Shown: positions 15,815 through 25,412, numbered from the stretch's first letter. The stretch: DNA of 64,000 bases from JAKZVK01 sp965237575 (GCA_965237575.1 CBDEGI010000004.1:496001-560000), one strand, 5' to 3'. Made by a program: numbers and translations. The notes: generated from the sequence alone by a model not told the origin.

Positions 15815-17194
15815 GTGGCTAAACGATATGACGCCATTGTGATCGGCACGGGCCAAGCGGGCCCGTCGCTGACGGCGCGCCTTGCAAAGGAAGGCCTGAA
15901 CACGGCGGTGATTGAACGCAAGCTGTTTGGCGGGACCTGTGTCAACACCGGCTGTACCCCGACGAAGGCGATGGTCGCGAGCGCGCGCGCCGCCTACGTT
16001 GCACGGCGGGCGGCGGACTTCGGCGTTCTCATCGACGGACCAATCAACGTCGACATGAAGGAGGTCAAGGCGCGCAAGGACGTCATTGTCGGGCGCTCGA
16101 ATCAGGGCCTCGAAAGCTGGCTCGGCACCATAAAAAACGTGACCGTCTATCGCGGCCATGCCCGTTTCACCGGCCGCGACACCGTTCAGGTCGGCGACGA
16201 GTCGCTCCAGGCGGAGAGGATCTTCATCAACGTCGGCGGCAGGGCGTTCATTCCGCCGGTCGGGGGCTTGGACGAAGTCGACTACCTGACCAATTCCAGC
16301 CTCATGGAGGTCGGCTTCCTGCCGAAACACCTCGTGATCCTTGGGGGAGGCTACATCGCGCTCGAGTTTGGCCAGATGTTCCGGCGCTTCGGAAGCCGGG
16401 TCACGATCGTGCAGCGCAGCGGCAGGATACTATCTCGCGAGGACGACGACATCGCCGTGGCGATTACCGGCATCCTGAAGAACGAGGGCATCGACGTTTG
16501 CATCGATACCGGGGACTACCGCGTGGAGAGTCGCGACGGCGCCGTGTTGATGCGGATGCAGTGCGAAGGCAAGCCGCGTGACCTGGTCGGTTCGCACCTG
16601 CTCGTAGCGACCGGCAGGCGCCCGAACACCGACGACCTCGGACTCGACCAAGCAGGCATCGAGACGGACAAGCGCGGCTACATCCAGACCGACGACCAAC
16701 TCCGCACGAGTGCGGAAGGAGTGTGGGCGCTAGGCGACTGCAACGGCCGCGGGGCGTTCACGCACACGAGCTACAACGACTTTGAGATTGTTGCGGCCAA
16801 TCTCTTCGACAACGATTCACGGCGCATAAGCGATCGAATTCTCAACTTCGGCCTCTTCGTCGATCCGCCGCTCGGCCGCGTGGGGATGACCGAGCGAGAG
16901 GTTCGCGCGTCAGGCCGCAAGGCGTTGATCGCCACCCGCCCGATGACCCGCGTGGCACGCGCTGTCGAGAAAGGCGAAACGCAGGGCTTCATGAAAGCAC
17001 TCGTCGACGCCGAAACCAAGCGGTTCCTGGGCGCGGCGATCCTGGGCATTGGCGGGGACGAGGTCGTGCACTCCATCCTCGAAGCCATGTACGCCGATGT
17101 TCCGTACACCGTGCTCCAACGGGCGGTACACAATCACCCGACCGTAACGGAGTTGATTCCGACCATGCTGGAGGACCTCAAACCGCTGGAGTAG
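15815..17194 (+). CDS. FAD-dependent pyridine nucleotide-disulphide oxidoreductase
   Basis: 459 residues. FAD-binding GTGQAG is at 11-16, the redox disulphide CVNTGC at 42-47, a second dinucleotide loop VILGGGYIALEFG near 175-187, and ALGDCNGRGAFTHTSYND binds FAD again. The C-terminal HNHPTVTE carries the His-Glu pair of the active site. It resembles mercuric reductase/dihydrolipoamide dehydrogenase relatives but lacks the N-terminal metal-binding domain and C-terminal Cys pair of MerA, so its substrate is open. GTG 15815 has GGGAGGT upstream. Confidence 0.9.
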   Translation: MAKRYDAIVIGTGQAGPSLTARLAKEGLNTAVIERKLFGGTCVNTGCTPTKAMVASARAAYVARRAADFGVLIDGPINVDMKEVKARKDVIVGRSNQGLESWLGTIKNVTVYRGHARFTGRDTVQVGDESLQAERIFINVGGRAFIPPVGGLDEVDYLTNSSLMEVGFLPKHLVILGGGYIALEFGQMFRRFGSRVTIVQRSGRILSREDDDIAVAITGILKNEGIDVCIDTGDYRVESRDGAVLMRMQCEGKPRDLVGSHLLVATGRRPNTDDLGLDQAGIETDKRGYIQTDDQLRTSAEGVWALGDCNGRGAFTHTSYNDFEIVAANLFDNDSRRISDRILNFGLFVDPPLGRVGMTEREVRASGRKALIATRPMTRVARAVEKGETQGFMKALVDAETKRFLGAAILGIGGDEVVHSILEAMYADVPYTVLQRAVHNHPTVTELIPTMLEDLKPLE

Positions 17195-17228
17195 TCACGG
17201 ACAGCTCTGCCGCCTGTCCCAGCCTCCG

Positions 17229-17786
17229 CTACCATCCCTCCGAACCAGGCTCGCCTTTGATCGGCCCGACAATCTCAGGCGTCACCCAACCGCCGTAGAA
17301 GCCCCCGGGCTGCGGTTTCGCCTTTACGTCGGCGACGAAACAATCGACCAGTGCCGGATAGAACGCCACGTAATCACAAATCTCCTCGTAGCCTGGAAAC
17401 GGATCGGGGTAGCTCCAACCGGCGTTCTCGACCGATCGATCGCCGCTGCGTAGATGCCAGTATCGCGCCGGTCCTTTCCACTCGCAGATCGTCTGATGCA
17501 GAGGGTTCTCTTTGAGCAGCGCCGTCCGCAAGTCACGGGGCGGAATGTAGTAGACCGGAGCCCCGGATGTTTCCAGCACCCGCTTTGCCTCGCCGGTCTC
17601 GGCAATGATCTCTCCGTCGAACTCCACGCGCACACGCTTGGCAACGTCCTCGGTCCGCGGCGGGCGCGGATAGTCCCATACGCTCTCCTGGCCCGATGAT
17701 GGCTTTTCGATCCGAGCAGGCCGCTCACGCTGCTGCTCCCGGAATCGCCGGACGCGCTCGTAGAGGCGGGCAGTCTTTTCCGTCAC
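17229..17786 (-). CDS. DUF427 domain protein
   Basis: 185 residues with RVRVEFDGEIIAETGEAKRV, PVYYIPPRDLR, TICEWKGPARYWHLRSGDRS and AWSYPDPFPGYEEICDYVAF-like blocks, the DUF427 signature. Family proteins are small beta-barrels of unknown activity. Start is GTG 17786. It converges on the flavoprotein gene with a 34-bp gap. Confidence 0.88.
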   Translation of the reverse strand: MTEKTARLYERVRRFREQQRERPARIEKPSSGQESVWDYPRPPRTEDVAKRVRVEFDGEIIAETGEAKRVLETSGAPVYYIPPRDLRTALLKENPLHQTICEWKGPARYWHLRSGDRSVENAGWSYPDPFPGYEEICDYVAFYPALVDCFVADVKAKPQPGGFYGGWVTPEIVGPIKGEPGSEGW

Positions 17787-18227
17787 GAGTCCATGCTACA
17801 GCAGGACCCGGGCTTCTGACCGACCGCGATTGGTTCCGGTCGCAAGCGTCCCTCCTCGAACAGTGAGACGGCGATCTGGCGAGAAATCCCAGCAGCAATC
17901 ACCCGGTTTGGGACCTTCGGCGGGCCGTCGTGGGCCCGGAAAGCGAGTCCGAACAGGGGCCTGGCCGGAAGCTCGTCGGGTGGTTGGTGCGAAGCGTAGT
18001 CTTCGCCACTCGCGTTTTAGGGTAAAATCGGATTGGCATGGTCGGTGCTACCATCAGCCACTAGCGCGCATCACCGAGAAACTCGGTGATGGCGGAGTGG
18101 GTGTCGGCCATGACGCCAACGACACGAAGCTAGAACGGTCAAGTGCACTCCTCCTGATCTCGAATTTACCTCGCAACCGGGGGCTGGTTCGGACCAAGGT
18201 CTTGACGATCGAGGCAACGAACAAGCC
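17787..18227. other. Intergenic region with a hairpin ahead of the radical SAM gene
   Basis: CATCACCGAG, AAA, CTCGGTGATG forms a perfect 10-bp hairpin at 18069-18091, about 140 bp upstream of the radical SAM start. It has no T-run and no recognised riboswitch consensus. The rest of the gap shows no gene. Confidence 0.5.
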
Positions 18228-19766
18228 ATGAAAATCCTTCTCTACAACCCGGACAACGGGGTCAGCCGCAACTACATGCCTCACCTCTGGATGTTCCTGC
18301 TCCAGAAGCTCACGCCGGCCGGTCACGAGGTCATCCTCATCGACGGCAATGCCAAACGCATGACCGAGTCCCAGTTGGCCAGATTCGTTCGCTCGAACGA
18401 CATCGGCTTGGTCGGTATCGGCGCCATGACCCGCATGATCGCCCGTGCCTACCGAGTGGCCGACGCCATTCGCGAAACCGGAATTCCCGTCGTGATGGGC
18501 GGGCCCCACGTGACCGAACTGCCCGACGAGGCGCTTGGGCGCGACGGCGGGCCGCGTCACGCCGACGCGGTCGCGGTCGGCGAGGCCGATGAGACTTGGC
18601 CCGTTGTCGTCGAAGACGCGGCCAACGGGCGTCTCAAAGAACTCTACGAGCCCGTCGACTCCGAGGGCGAGGAGCGCAAGCCAAGCTTGGACGCATACCC
18701 CAAGATCGACTGGGACGAGCTGGACCTGTCGCAGTTCAATCTGGTGCCGAAAATCCTCCGCTCGCGGCTGCGCAAGATGGCCAGCGGCTGGGGATCGTTC
18801 CGCGTCATCCCCATCGAATCCGGCCGCGGTTGTCCCTATGGCTGCGAGTTCTGCACGGTCACCGGCTTCTTCGGGGATTCGCTGCGGTTTCGCTCCAATG
18901 AGAGCGTGGTCGAGGAGATGCTGCGCCTCAAGCGGCGCGCCCGCCAAGAACAAGGCCAAGTGGCCGTCTTCTTCGTCGACGATAACTTTGCCATCAATCG
19001 CAACCGAACCAAGTCGCTGCTGCGTGCCGTCATCGCCGCCGGCGCCCAGATGCCGTGGATCGCGCAAATCAGCGCCAATCTCCTCGAGGACGACGAGCTC
19101 GTCGAACTCATCGGCGAATCAGGCGGCCGCTGGATCTTCATCGGCATGGAGTCGATCGATGCAGGGAACTTGAAGGACGTCAACAAGAGTTTCAACAAGC
19201 CCGAGAATTACCAGAAGGTTCTCGAAAGCTTGGCCCAACGCAACATCTACACGATCACTTCGTTCATCTTCGGCATGGACAACGACACCCCGGGAGTAGC
19301 CGAGAGAACCCTGGAGAAGATCCACAGTTGGCCGCCCGGCCTACCCGTGTTCGGCCAGTTGACGCCGTTCCCTTCCACCCCGCTCTACGATCGCTTGCTT
19401 TCGAGCGGGCGGCTGGAGCGGCCCAAGCACTGGATGGATTTCGCCCCGTTCGTGATGGCCCACAAGCCGCTCAAGATGACCATCAGCGAGGCCCGTGAAG
19501 AAGTCGATCACGCTTGGCGAGCGTCCTACAGCCCGCAGCGCAACCGCGAAGCCATCGAGTATCTCAACTCCAAGCCGGTCGGCGAACAGCTCTCGCACCT
19601 GTTCGCGCGCATCGCCTTTCGGGGCATCTACTTCCCGCAGGTGGGTCGACTCCAGCAGTTGCGGGCGATCGGTGAAAACTGGCGGTTGCTCCTCCCGCTA
19701 CTAGCTCGCGCGAGAGTCTCTTACCGCGGCTGGCGTAAGACCGTCGAAGCCGGCGCGCCGGGCTAA
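18228..19766 (+). CDS. B12-binding-domain radical SAM protein
   Basis: N-terminal ~150 residues form a cobalamin-binding-like Rossmann domain (ILLYNPDNG, GLVGIGAMTRM, VVMGGPHVTELP); the DxHxxG motif is not evident, so B12 may bind base-off or not at all. The radical SAM [4Fe-4S] motif CPYGCEFC has C202, C206 and C209. FFVDDNF and GMESID are typical core strands, followed by an HpnJ-like C-terminal region with TPFPSTPLYDRL. Such enzymes often methylate or rearrange lipids or hopanoids; the substrate is unknown. Confidence 0.87.
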   Translation: MKILLYNPDNGVSRNYMPHLWMFLLQKLTPAGHEVILIDGNAKRMTESQLARFVRSNDIGLVGIGAMTRMIARAYRVADAIRETGIPVVMGGPHVTELPDEALGRDGGPRHADAVAVGEADETWPVVVEDAANGRLKELYEPVDSEGEERKPSLDAYPKIDWDELDLSQFNLVPKILRSRLRKMASGWGSFRVIPIESGRGCPYGCEFCTVTGFFGDSLRFRSNESVVEEMLRLKRRARQEQGQVAVFFVDDNFAINRNRTKSLLRAVIAAGAQMPWIAQISANLLEDDELVELIGESGGRWIFIGMESIDAGNLKDVNKSFNKPENYQKVLESLAQRNIYTITSFIFGMDNDTPGVAERTLEKIHSWPPGLPVFGQLTPFPSTPLYDRLLSSGRLERPKHWMDFAPFVMAHKPLKMTISEAREEVDHAWRASYSPQRNREAIEYLNSKPVGEQLSHLFARIAFRGIYFPQVGRLQQLRAIGENWRLLLPLLARARVSYRGWRKTVEAGAPG

Positions 19767-19797
19767 GCCCGCCCTCGGCCCATGAACTGAGGTTTCG

Positions 19798-20889
19798 ATG
19801 AACCACCCGATCTTCGGCTGGAAGCTCGTACTCCCTTTCATGCTCCTCTCGGCCCTGTGGACGTCAACCGCTACCGCCGCCGACCCACCCTTCTATCGGG
19901 ATAAGTTCGACCTGATGCACTACTCCGACGCCGGCGGAGCCCGTCACCCCGTCCGCACCAAAGCCGACTGGGAGAACCGCCGCCGCCACATCGTCGCCAA
20001 CATGGAGCTCGTCATGGGGCCGGTGCCGCACGGTCCGAGACCGCCGCTAGACGTCAAGGTCATCAGCGAAGTCGACTTCCGGGACGTCATCCGCCGCAAG
20101 ATTACCTACCAGGCGAAAGAGAACGACCGCGTCCCCGCGTACCTCTTTATCCCGAAGAACCGAAAGGGCAAGATGCCGGCGATGGTCGTCCCCCACCCGA
20201 CCTCGGTCAAGTTCGGCAAGGGGATTCCAGCGGGTGTCGGTGGCCGTCCGCGCAGGGCCACGGCGCTTGAGCTCGCCGAGCGCGGCTACGTGACCATCGC
20301 GCCCGACTACGTCTACATGGGTGAACCACAGAAAGACCCCTACGAGCTGGGCTACGTGAGCGGCACGATGAAAGGTATCTACAACCACATGCGCGCCGTG
20401 GATTTACTGCAATCGATGCCCGAAGTCGACTCGGAGCGCATCGGAGCCATCGGCCATTCGCTAGGCGGCCACAATTCACTGTTCCTGGCCGTTTTCGACA
20501 AGCGCGTCAAAGTGGCGGTGACCAGTTGCGGCTTCAATACCTTCCCGCGCTACTACGGGGGCAAGCTGAAGGGCTGGAGCTCGGACAAGTACATGCCGCG
20601 CATCACCAAGGTCTACGACAGGAACCCCGACAAGATGCCGTTCGACTTCACCGAGATCCTGGGCGCGATCGCGCCACGCCCTGTGTTCATCAACGCGCCG
20701 ATTCACGACGCGAACTTCGAGGTCTACGGCGTCCGGCGCTGCGTCGACGCCGCCTACCCCATCTACGCGGAAGTCTTCGGCTCCCTCGACGGCCTGGTGG
20801 CCTACTACCCCGACGCCGCGCACGACTTCCCCGACGAGACCCGCTGGCGTGCCTACCTGTTCCTCGACTGGCACCTCAAGCGACGATAG
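19798..20889 (+). CDS. Secreted alpha/beta hydrolase (acetyl xylan esterase/dienelactone-hydrolase-like)
   Basis: Signal peptide MNHPIFGWKLVLPFMLLSAL...TATAA. The nucleophile elbow GHSLGG places Ser221, with a likely acid in the D-rich region after APRPVFINAP and a His in YYPDAAHDFPDE. YLFIPKNRKGKMPAMVVPHP matches secreted hydrolases of the dienelactone/acetyl-xylan-esterase group. First gene of a co-directional run with the NHL and PQQ-propeller genes, all exported, suggesting a shared extracellular or periplasmic role. Confidence 0.85.
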   Translation: MNHPIFGWKLVLPFMLLSALWTSTATAADPPFYRDKFDLMHYSDAGGARHPVRTKADWENRRRHIVANMELVMGPVPHGPRPPLDVKVISEVDFRDVIRRKITYQAKENDRVPAYLFIPKNRKGKMPAMVVPHPTSVKFGKGIPAGVGGRPRRATALELAERGYVTIAPDYVYMGEPQKDPYELGYVSGTMKGIYNHMRAVDLLQSMPEVDSERIGAIGHSLGGHNSLFLAVFDKRVKVAVTSCGFNTFPRYYGGKLKGWSSDKYMPRITKVYDRNPDKMPFDFTEILGAIAPRPVFINAPIHDANFEVYGVRRCVDAAYPIYAEVFGSLDGLVAYYPDAAHDFPDETRWRAYLFLDWHLKRR

Positions 20890-20957
20890 GAGCGCCGTGG
20901 GCACTTCGAGCATCTGGTTTCACACCAGTTTTGCTAGAGTCGAACGGGAGAATTGCC

Positions 20958-21881
20958 ATGGCACGACGAACCGTTTTCGCTTTGACCCTGCTAGCTGTCT
21001 GGGCCGTCATTCTATTTTCACAGCCCGGGTTTTCCGAGTCCGACCACACGCCCCTTCCCTACGAACTTGACGCGCAGTGGCCCCAACTCCCCATCGGCTG
21101 GAACTTCCAAGAGACGCCCGGCGTCGCCGTCGGACCCGACCAACACGTCTACGTCCTGCACCGCGGCGACCACCCCATCATCGAATTCGATCGCGACGGC
21201 CGCTTCATACGCTCGCTCGGTGACGGGTTGTTCATCCGCGCCCACGGCATTGAGGTCGACCGCGAGGGCAACATCTGGACGGTCGACAACGACACCCACA
21301 TGGTGCTCAAGATGGACCGGCTGGGACGCGTGCGCATGGTGCTCGGCCGCCGCGGCCAAAGCGGCGAGGGCGAAGACACGTTCAACCGCCCTACCGATGT
21401 CGCCATCGCCCCAAACGGCGATTTCTATGTCTCCGACGGCTACGGCAATTCACGCGTCGTCAAATTCTCGAAGGATGGCACGTTCATCACGGCCTGGGGG
21501 AAGAAGGGCGACGGCCCCGGCGAGTTCGACCTACCCCACTCGGTCGTGCTCGATAACCAGGGCCGCGTCTACGTTGGCGACCGTGAGAACTACCGCATCC
21601 AGGTGTTCGATGCTGATGGCGAGTTCCTCCACCAGTGGAAACACGTCGGCTCACCATGGGGCCTCGATATCACCGCTGACGAGAAGATCTTCATGGCCGA
21701 CGGGCACAACAACCGTGTGTTGAAGCTCGACCTCAACGGCAAGATCCTTGGTGTGCTCGGCGGCTCCGGCAAGCTCCCCGGACAGTTCAACTATTCCCAC
21801 CATCTCGCCCTCGACGCCCTCGGCAATCTCTACGTCGCTGAAATCAAGAATTGGCGCGTGCAGAGGTTCGTCCCGAAGTGA
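20958..21881 (+). CDS. NHL-repeat protein, peptidyl-alpha-hydroxyglycine lyase-like
   Basis: Signal peptide MARRTVFALTLLAVWAVILF. The mature protein is a six-bladed NHL beta-propeller with repeats such as GVAVGPDQHVYVLHRGDHPI, GIEVDREGNIWTVDNDTHMV, DVAIAPNGDFYVSDGYGNSR, SVVLDNQGRVYVGDRENYRI and HLALDALGNLYVAEIKNWRV. This pattern is shared with peptidyl-alpha-hydroxyglycine alpha-amidating lyases, though bacterial members are not proven lyases. ATG 20958 starts the signal peptide; the frame is open further upstream over the preceding gene. Its stop overlaps the next start (GTGA). Confidence 0.85.
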   Translation: MARRTVFALTLLAVWAVILFSQPGFSESDHTPLPYELDAQWPQLPIGWNFQETPGVAVGPDQHVYVLHRGDHPIIEFDRDGRFIRSLGDGLFIRAHGIEVDREGNIWTVDNDTHMVLKMDRLGRVRMVLGRRGQSGEGEDTFNRPTDVAIAPNGDFYVSDGYGNSRVVKFSKDGTFITAWGKKGDGPGEFDLPHSVVLDNQGRVYVGDRENYRIQVFDADGEFLHQWKHVGSPWGLDITADEKIFMADGHNNRVLKLDLNGKILGVLGGSGKLPGQFNYSHHLALDALGNLYVAEIKNWRVQRFVPK

Positions 21882-23260
21882 GCGGCAGGTTGTTGTTGCG
21901 AGAGATTCACACGGTGGGACGCGCGGGCCTCGTGCTTGGCCTCCTGACGCTCGCCGCGGTTCCAGGCCTCTCTCCACTCCATGCCGATGACTGGCCCGAA
22001 TGGCGCGGCCGTGGCCGCCGCGGCGTCTGGAACGAGAGCGGCATCGTCGAAGCCTTTCCCGCCGAGGGCTTGCGCGTTCGCTGGCGGACGCCGATCCACG
22101 CAGGTTATTCCGGTCCCGCTGTTGCCGGGGGCCGCGTCTTTGTCACCGATTTCCAAGCCGGCGATGGTACGCAAGGCGTCGAGCGCATCGTCTGTCTCGA
22201 CGAAGAGACCGGCGCTGTCCAGTGGACGCACGAGTGGCCGGTCGACTATCGCGGCCTCGACCATGCGCTCGGCCCGCGCGCCACGCCGACCGTCGCAGGC
22301 GATCGCGTCCACGTACTCGGTGCGGCCGGCGATTTGATCTCCCTTCAGGTCGTTACCGGCGAGGTCTTGTGGAAGAAGAACTACGTTACCGACTTCGACG
22401 CGGAACTCCCGGCCTGGGGCTTCACCTCGGCGCCGTTGGTTGGCGGCAGTCTCCTGTTTGCGGTACCGAGCGGCCGTCCCGACGCCAAGGTCGCCGCGTT
22501 TGATGAGCTCACGGGACGGGAAGTTTGGCGCGCGCTCGACGCCACCGAATCCGAGCCGGGCTATTCGCAGCCCACACTCATCGAGGCCGGCGGCGCGCGT
22601 CAGCTTCTCATCTGGCACGCGGGCGCGCTCACCTCGCTTGATCCGTCGACGGGCGATGTCTACTGGGAACAGCCGTTCAAGATTCGCATGAACACCCCGA
22701 TCGCCACGCCGCTGCGCGCTGGTCCCCACGTCTTGGTGTCGGCCTTCTTCAACGGAGCGCGCTTGTACCGTCTCGACGACACCAAGCCGGAATCCTCGCT
22801 GGTATGGAAGGGCAGCAGCGACAGCGCCATCAGCACCGATGGTCTTCACTCCTTGATGGCGACGCCCGTCATCGAGGGCGGCTACATTTACGGCATCGAC
22901 AGCTTCGGCCAGCTTCGCTGCCTGCGGCTCGACACCGGCGAGCGGGTGTGGGAATCACAGCAAGCGACAGTCGAGAAGAAACGCAATGTCTCCGCGTTCA
23001 TCATCCGACACGGCGGTCGCTACTTCTTCCACAACGATCGCGGCGAGCTGATCATCGCCCGCCTATCGTCGAGTGGTTACGCCGAGCTGGGCCACACCAA
23101 GCTGATCCGGCCAACGACGACGCTCGGCGCAAACCGTCGCGAGCTGGGCGCGGTCAACTGGGTCCACCCGGCGTTCGCCAACCGGCACGTCATTATCAGG
23201 AACGATAAAGAGATCCTCTCAGCCTCACTGGCTGCCGCCGACTACGCGAACGGACCGTAG
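21878..23260 (+). CDS. PQQ-like beta-propeller protein, secreted
   Basis: Starts at GTG 21878 in a GTGA overlap with the NHL gene. The signal is RAGLVLGLLTLAAVPGLSPL ending LHADDWPEWRG. Repeated blades carry tryptophan docking motifs such as VTGEVLWKKNY, LTGREVWRAL, STGDVYWEQPF and DTGERVWESQQ, as in PQQ-like (BamB/quinoprotein) propellers. Calcium and PQQ ligands are not evident, so a structural or binding role is as likely as dehydrogenase activity. Confidence 0.83.
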   Translation: MSGRLLLREIHTVGRAGLVLGLLTLAAVPGLSPLHADDWPEWRGRGRRGVWNESGIVEAFPAEGLRVRWRTPIHAGYSGPAVAGGRVFVTDFQAGDGTQGVERIVCLDEETGAVQWTHEWPVDYRGLDHALGPRATPTVAGDRVHVLGAAGDLISLQVVTGEVLWKKNYVTDFDAELPAWGFTSAPLVGGSLLFAVPSGRPDAKVAAFDELTGREVWRALDATESEPGYSQPTLIEAGGARQLLIWHAGALTSLDPSTGDVYWEQPFKIRMNTPIATPLRAGPHVLVSAFFNGARLYRLDDTKPESSLVWKGSSDSAISTDGLHSLMATPVIEGGYIYGIDSFGQLRCLRLDTGERVWESQQATVEKKRNVSAFIIRHGGRYFFHNDRGELIIARLSSSGYAELGHTKLIRPTTTLGANRRELGAVNWVHPAFANRHVIIRNDKEILSASLAAADYANGP

Positions 23261-23295
23261 CGCCGAGCCGGGTACCAGAACAGGCGGCGGTGCAA

Positions 23296-23320
23296 TGTAG
23301 GGGCGCGGCATGCCGTGCCC
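23296..23320. repeat. Dispersed palindrome, copy 1 (GGGCGCGGCATGCCGTGCCC)
   Basis: A near-perfect palindrome preceded by TGTAG, in the gap between two convergent genes. Copies with the same TAGGGG lead and palindromic core lie at 23876, 29225 and 35552. Confidence 0.8.
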
Positions 23321-23361
23321 GCGGCGTCTGGCCCGGCTTTTGCCGCTTGCCGTACGGCGTA

Positions 23362-23829
23362 CTACGGCCGATGATCCGAGGCCGAGAGCTGCACCTCGAT
23401 CCCATCGGGGTCATCGAAGTACACACGCCGGCTGCCCGCGGGTTGGCGAGGGTTGAGACCCTGCACTCGAAGCTCCTCGGTAACCTTGCCGACCTCGTAA
23501 TCTTCGATCGCGATGCAGTAGTGGTTCATGCCCGGCTGCGCGTTCTTAAACAGCGCCAGGAAGTTGCGGCCCATGCCGAGGAAGCAGTTGCTCGCCGACT
23601 CGCTCACGACCGGCAGGCCGAGATGCTTTTGGTAGAAGTCGCGCGAACGCGCCACGTCGGTCACCTGCAGCGCGACGTGGTTGACTTCGACGCCTTGAAA
23701 GGTCGAATCGGCCTTGGCCGAAGCCGTCGATGCGCCCGCCGCCAGCGCGGCGACCGACTGCACAAGCTGCCGGCGGGTGAGCCGGCCATTCTCGTAGGCA
23801 TGTAGCAAGCTGGAGACGAGATTCTTCAT
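23362..23829 (-). CDS. VOC-family protein with Tat-like leader
   Basis: The leader NGRLTRRQLVQSVAALAAGA resembles a twin-arginine signal. The domain that follows (EVNHVALQVTDVARSRDFYQ, KHLGLPVV, RRVYFDDPDGIEVQLSASD) is a single glyoxalase/bleomycin-resistance-like module with His and Glu metal positions (NHVAL, GIEVQL). Export of a VOC protein is common in Acidobacteria but its substrate is unknown. Confidence 0.85.
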   Translation of the reverse strand: MKNLVSSLLHAYENGRLTRRQLVQSVAALAAGASTASAKADSTFQGVEVNHVALQVTDVARSRDFYQKHLGLPVVSESASNCFLGMGRNFLALFKNAQPGMNHYCIAIEDYEVGKVTEELRVQGLNPRQPAGSRRVYFDDPDGIEVQLSASDHRP

Positions 23830-23875
23830 GGGGACCCTCCTGTGGCGATCATAGCGCGTACAGCGACGGTGAAAA

Positions 23876-23900
23876 GTAGGGGCGCGACATGCCGCGCCCG
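23876..23900. repeat. Dispersed palindrome, copy 2
   Basis: GTAGGGGCGCGACATGCCGC-type sequence with the same TAGGGG lead as the other copies; two mismatches weaken the palindrome. Lies between the VOC and nadA genes. Confidence 0.65.
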
Positions 23901-24015
23901 AGCCGCCAATCGCCTCGGCCTCTACTGTGCCCTCGATTGGCGAAACCGGGGTGCACCGGCCCTAGTTGGGGCGAAGGGGAAGAGGTGCAACCACGCAACA
24001 ACCGGCGGGTTTCAC

Positions 24016-25086
24016 CTACTGGATCGTCAGCATGCGCTGGATGGCCGCTTGCGCCTTCTGTTGGATCTCCGGCTCAACTTCGACTTCGACGCGGTCATCC
24101 TCGAGAGACTGGAGCAGCTTCTCGAGCGTATTCATCTTCATGTACTCGCAGACCGCCTGGTCCGAGACCGGATAGAACGTCTTCTCCGGCAGCATCTTCC
24201 GCAACCGGTAGAGCATGCCCATCTCGGTACCCACCACAAATTCCGGTGCCGGGGACTTCTCGGCGTGGCGAATCATCTGCTCGGTGGAGAGGAAATACGA
24301 CCGTTGGTAGGGCGAAGCGCCATTGATCGTCTTCGACAAGCACGCGCTCGAGCAGCCGCATTCGGGGTGAATCAGCAGGTCTGCGTCCGGGTAACGGTCG
24401 AGCGCCTTCTCGAGCGCCTTCTCGCCCATCTTGGCGTGGACGTGGCACGCGCCGTCATAGAGATCAACGTTCTTGGGGTCCACATTCGACTGCGCCAAGG
24501 CGACCGAACCGAGATACTTGTCCGGCAGGAATAGGATCCGCCGGCCGGGATTCGACCGGGCCGCATGCTCCAGCACCTGCGACGCATTGCGCGACGTGCA
24601 GATGTAATCGCTGATTGCCTTCGTCTTGGCGTCGGTATTGATGTAGGAGATCACGACCGCCTGCGGGTTCCGCGATAGCCAGGCCGAGATGCGCTCGTGA
24701 TCAATCGAGGCCACCAGCGAGCAACCCGCCTCATCCGGCATGTAGACCTTCGATGCCTCGCCGAGAATCGTCTTCGCCGTCTCGCCCATGAACCAGACGC
24801 CGCAAAAATCCACCCGCGGCGCGCGCTTCTCGGCGACGAACTGCGCCAGCCCGAGCGAGTCACCCACGCTCTCGGCTACTTCTTGCAGTTCAGGGTACTG
24901 ATAGTTGTGGGCCACGATCAGCGATTGCTTCTGCTCGGCTAACTCGCGCACGCGTTTGCCGATGTCCACCAGGTCCTTCACGTAGTCGCGCGTGTATCGG
25001 CCCGGGTAGAGGTCGCCCGCAAAACGGTTGAAGTCCTCGTACCAAGTGTCGAGCTGAATCCCGTCTTGCGTTGCTACTTCGATCAC
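24016..25086 (-). CDS. nadA: Quinolinate synthase NadA
   Basis: 356 residues, normal for the family. Condenses iminoaspartate with dihydroxyacetone phosphate to quinolinate for NAD synthesis. Cluster cysteines are recognisable in VDFCGVWFMGE, LIHPECGCSSAC and AVCEYMKMNTLE; other family motifs are AHNYQYPELQEVAE, GDSLGLAQ and PDKYLG. It is transcribed just after an A-type Fe-S carrier gene (5-bp gap), which fits its need for a [4Fe-4S] cluster. No nadB or nadC is adjacent. Confidence 0.96.
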   Translation of the reverse strand: MIEVATQDGIQLDTWYEDFNRFAGDLYPGRYTRDYVKDLVDIGKRVRELAEQKQSLIVAHNYQYPELQEVAESVGDSLGLAQFVAEKRAPRVDFCGVWFMGETAKTILGEASKVYMPDEAGCSLVASIDHERISAWLSRNPQAVVISYINTDAKTKAISDYICTSRNASQVLEHAARSNPGRRILFLPDKYLGSVALAQSNVDPKNVDLYDGACHVHAKMGEKALEKALDRYPDADLLIHPECGCSSACLSKTINGASPYQRSYFLSTEQMIRHAEKSPAPEFVVGTEMGMLYRLRKMLPEKTFYPVSDQAVCEYMKMNTLEKLLQSLEDDRVEVEVEPEIQQKAQAAIQRMLTIQ

Positions 25087-25091
25087 GGTGT

Positions 25092-25412
25092 TTAGACCAG
25101 GAACGACTTCCCACAGCCGCAGCTCTTGGCGGCATTAGGGTTCTGAAAGACGAAGGCCTGCTCCATCAGCGTGTTCTTGAAGTCGAGCGTGAGCCCGTCG
25201 AGGTATTCGTAGCTCTTGGGGTCAACCATCAACTGGATGCCGTCCACCTCGAACACGTTGTCGTTCGGGCGCGGCGTCGACTCGAACTTGAACTTGTAGC
25301 TCAAGCCGGAGCACCCGCCCCCGACAACGCCCAAGCGCAGCCCGCCCTCGACGTTGTTTGCTTCCAACATCTCGCGGATTCGACCGACCGCGGACGGCGT
25401 GACGTCAATCAT
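25092..25412 (-). CDS. erpA: A-type iron-sulphur carrier (ErpA/IscA-like)
   Basis: 106 residues from ATG 25412 (MIDVTPSAVGRIREML). The three cluster cysteines are in GGGCSGLSY and SCGCG near the C-terminus, with the family blocks LRLGVVGGG and DGLTLDFKNTLMEQAFVFQN. Role: delivery of Fe-S clusters to apoproteins. Directly upstream of nadA in the same operon, a plausible client. An in-frame ATG at 25433 would add seven residues. ErpA versus IscA is not resolvable by eye. Confidence 0.9.
   Translation of the reverse strand: MIDVTPSAVGRIREMLEANNVEGGLRLGVVGGGCSGLSYKFKFESTPRPNDNVFEVDGIQLMVDPKSYEYLDGLTLDFKNTLMEQAFVFQNPNAAKSCGCGKSFLV

Noticed and set aside
20526..20957. Upstream extension of the NHL gene over the esterase gene
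   Set aside because: The extra residues are arginine-rich and lie in the esterase coding sequence; the signal peptide begins at ATG 20958.
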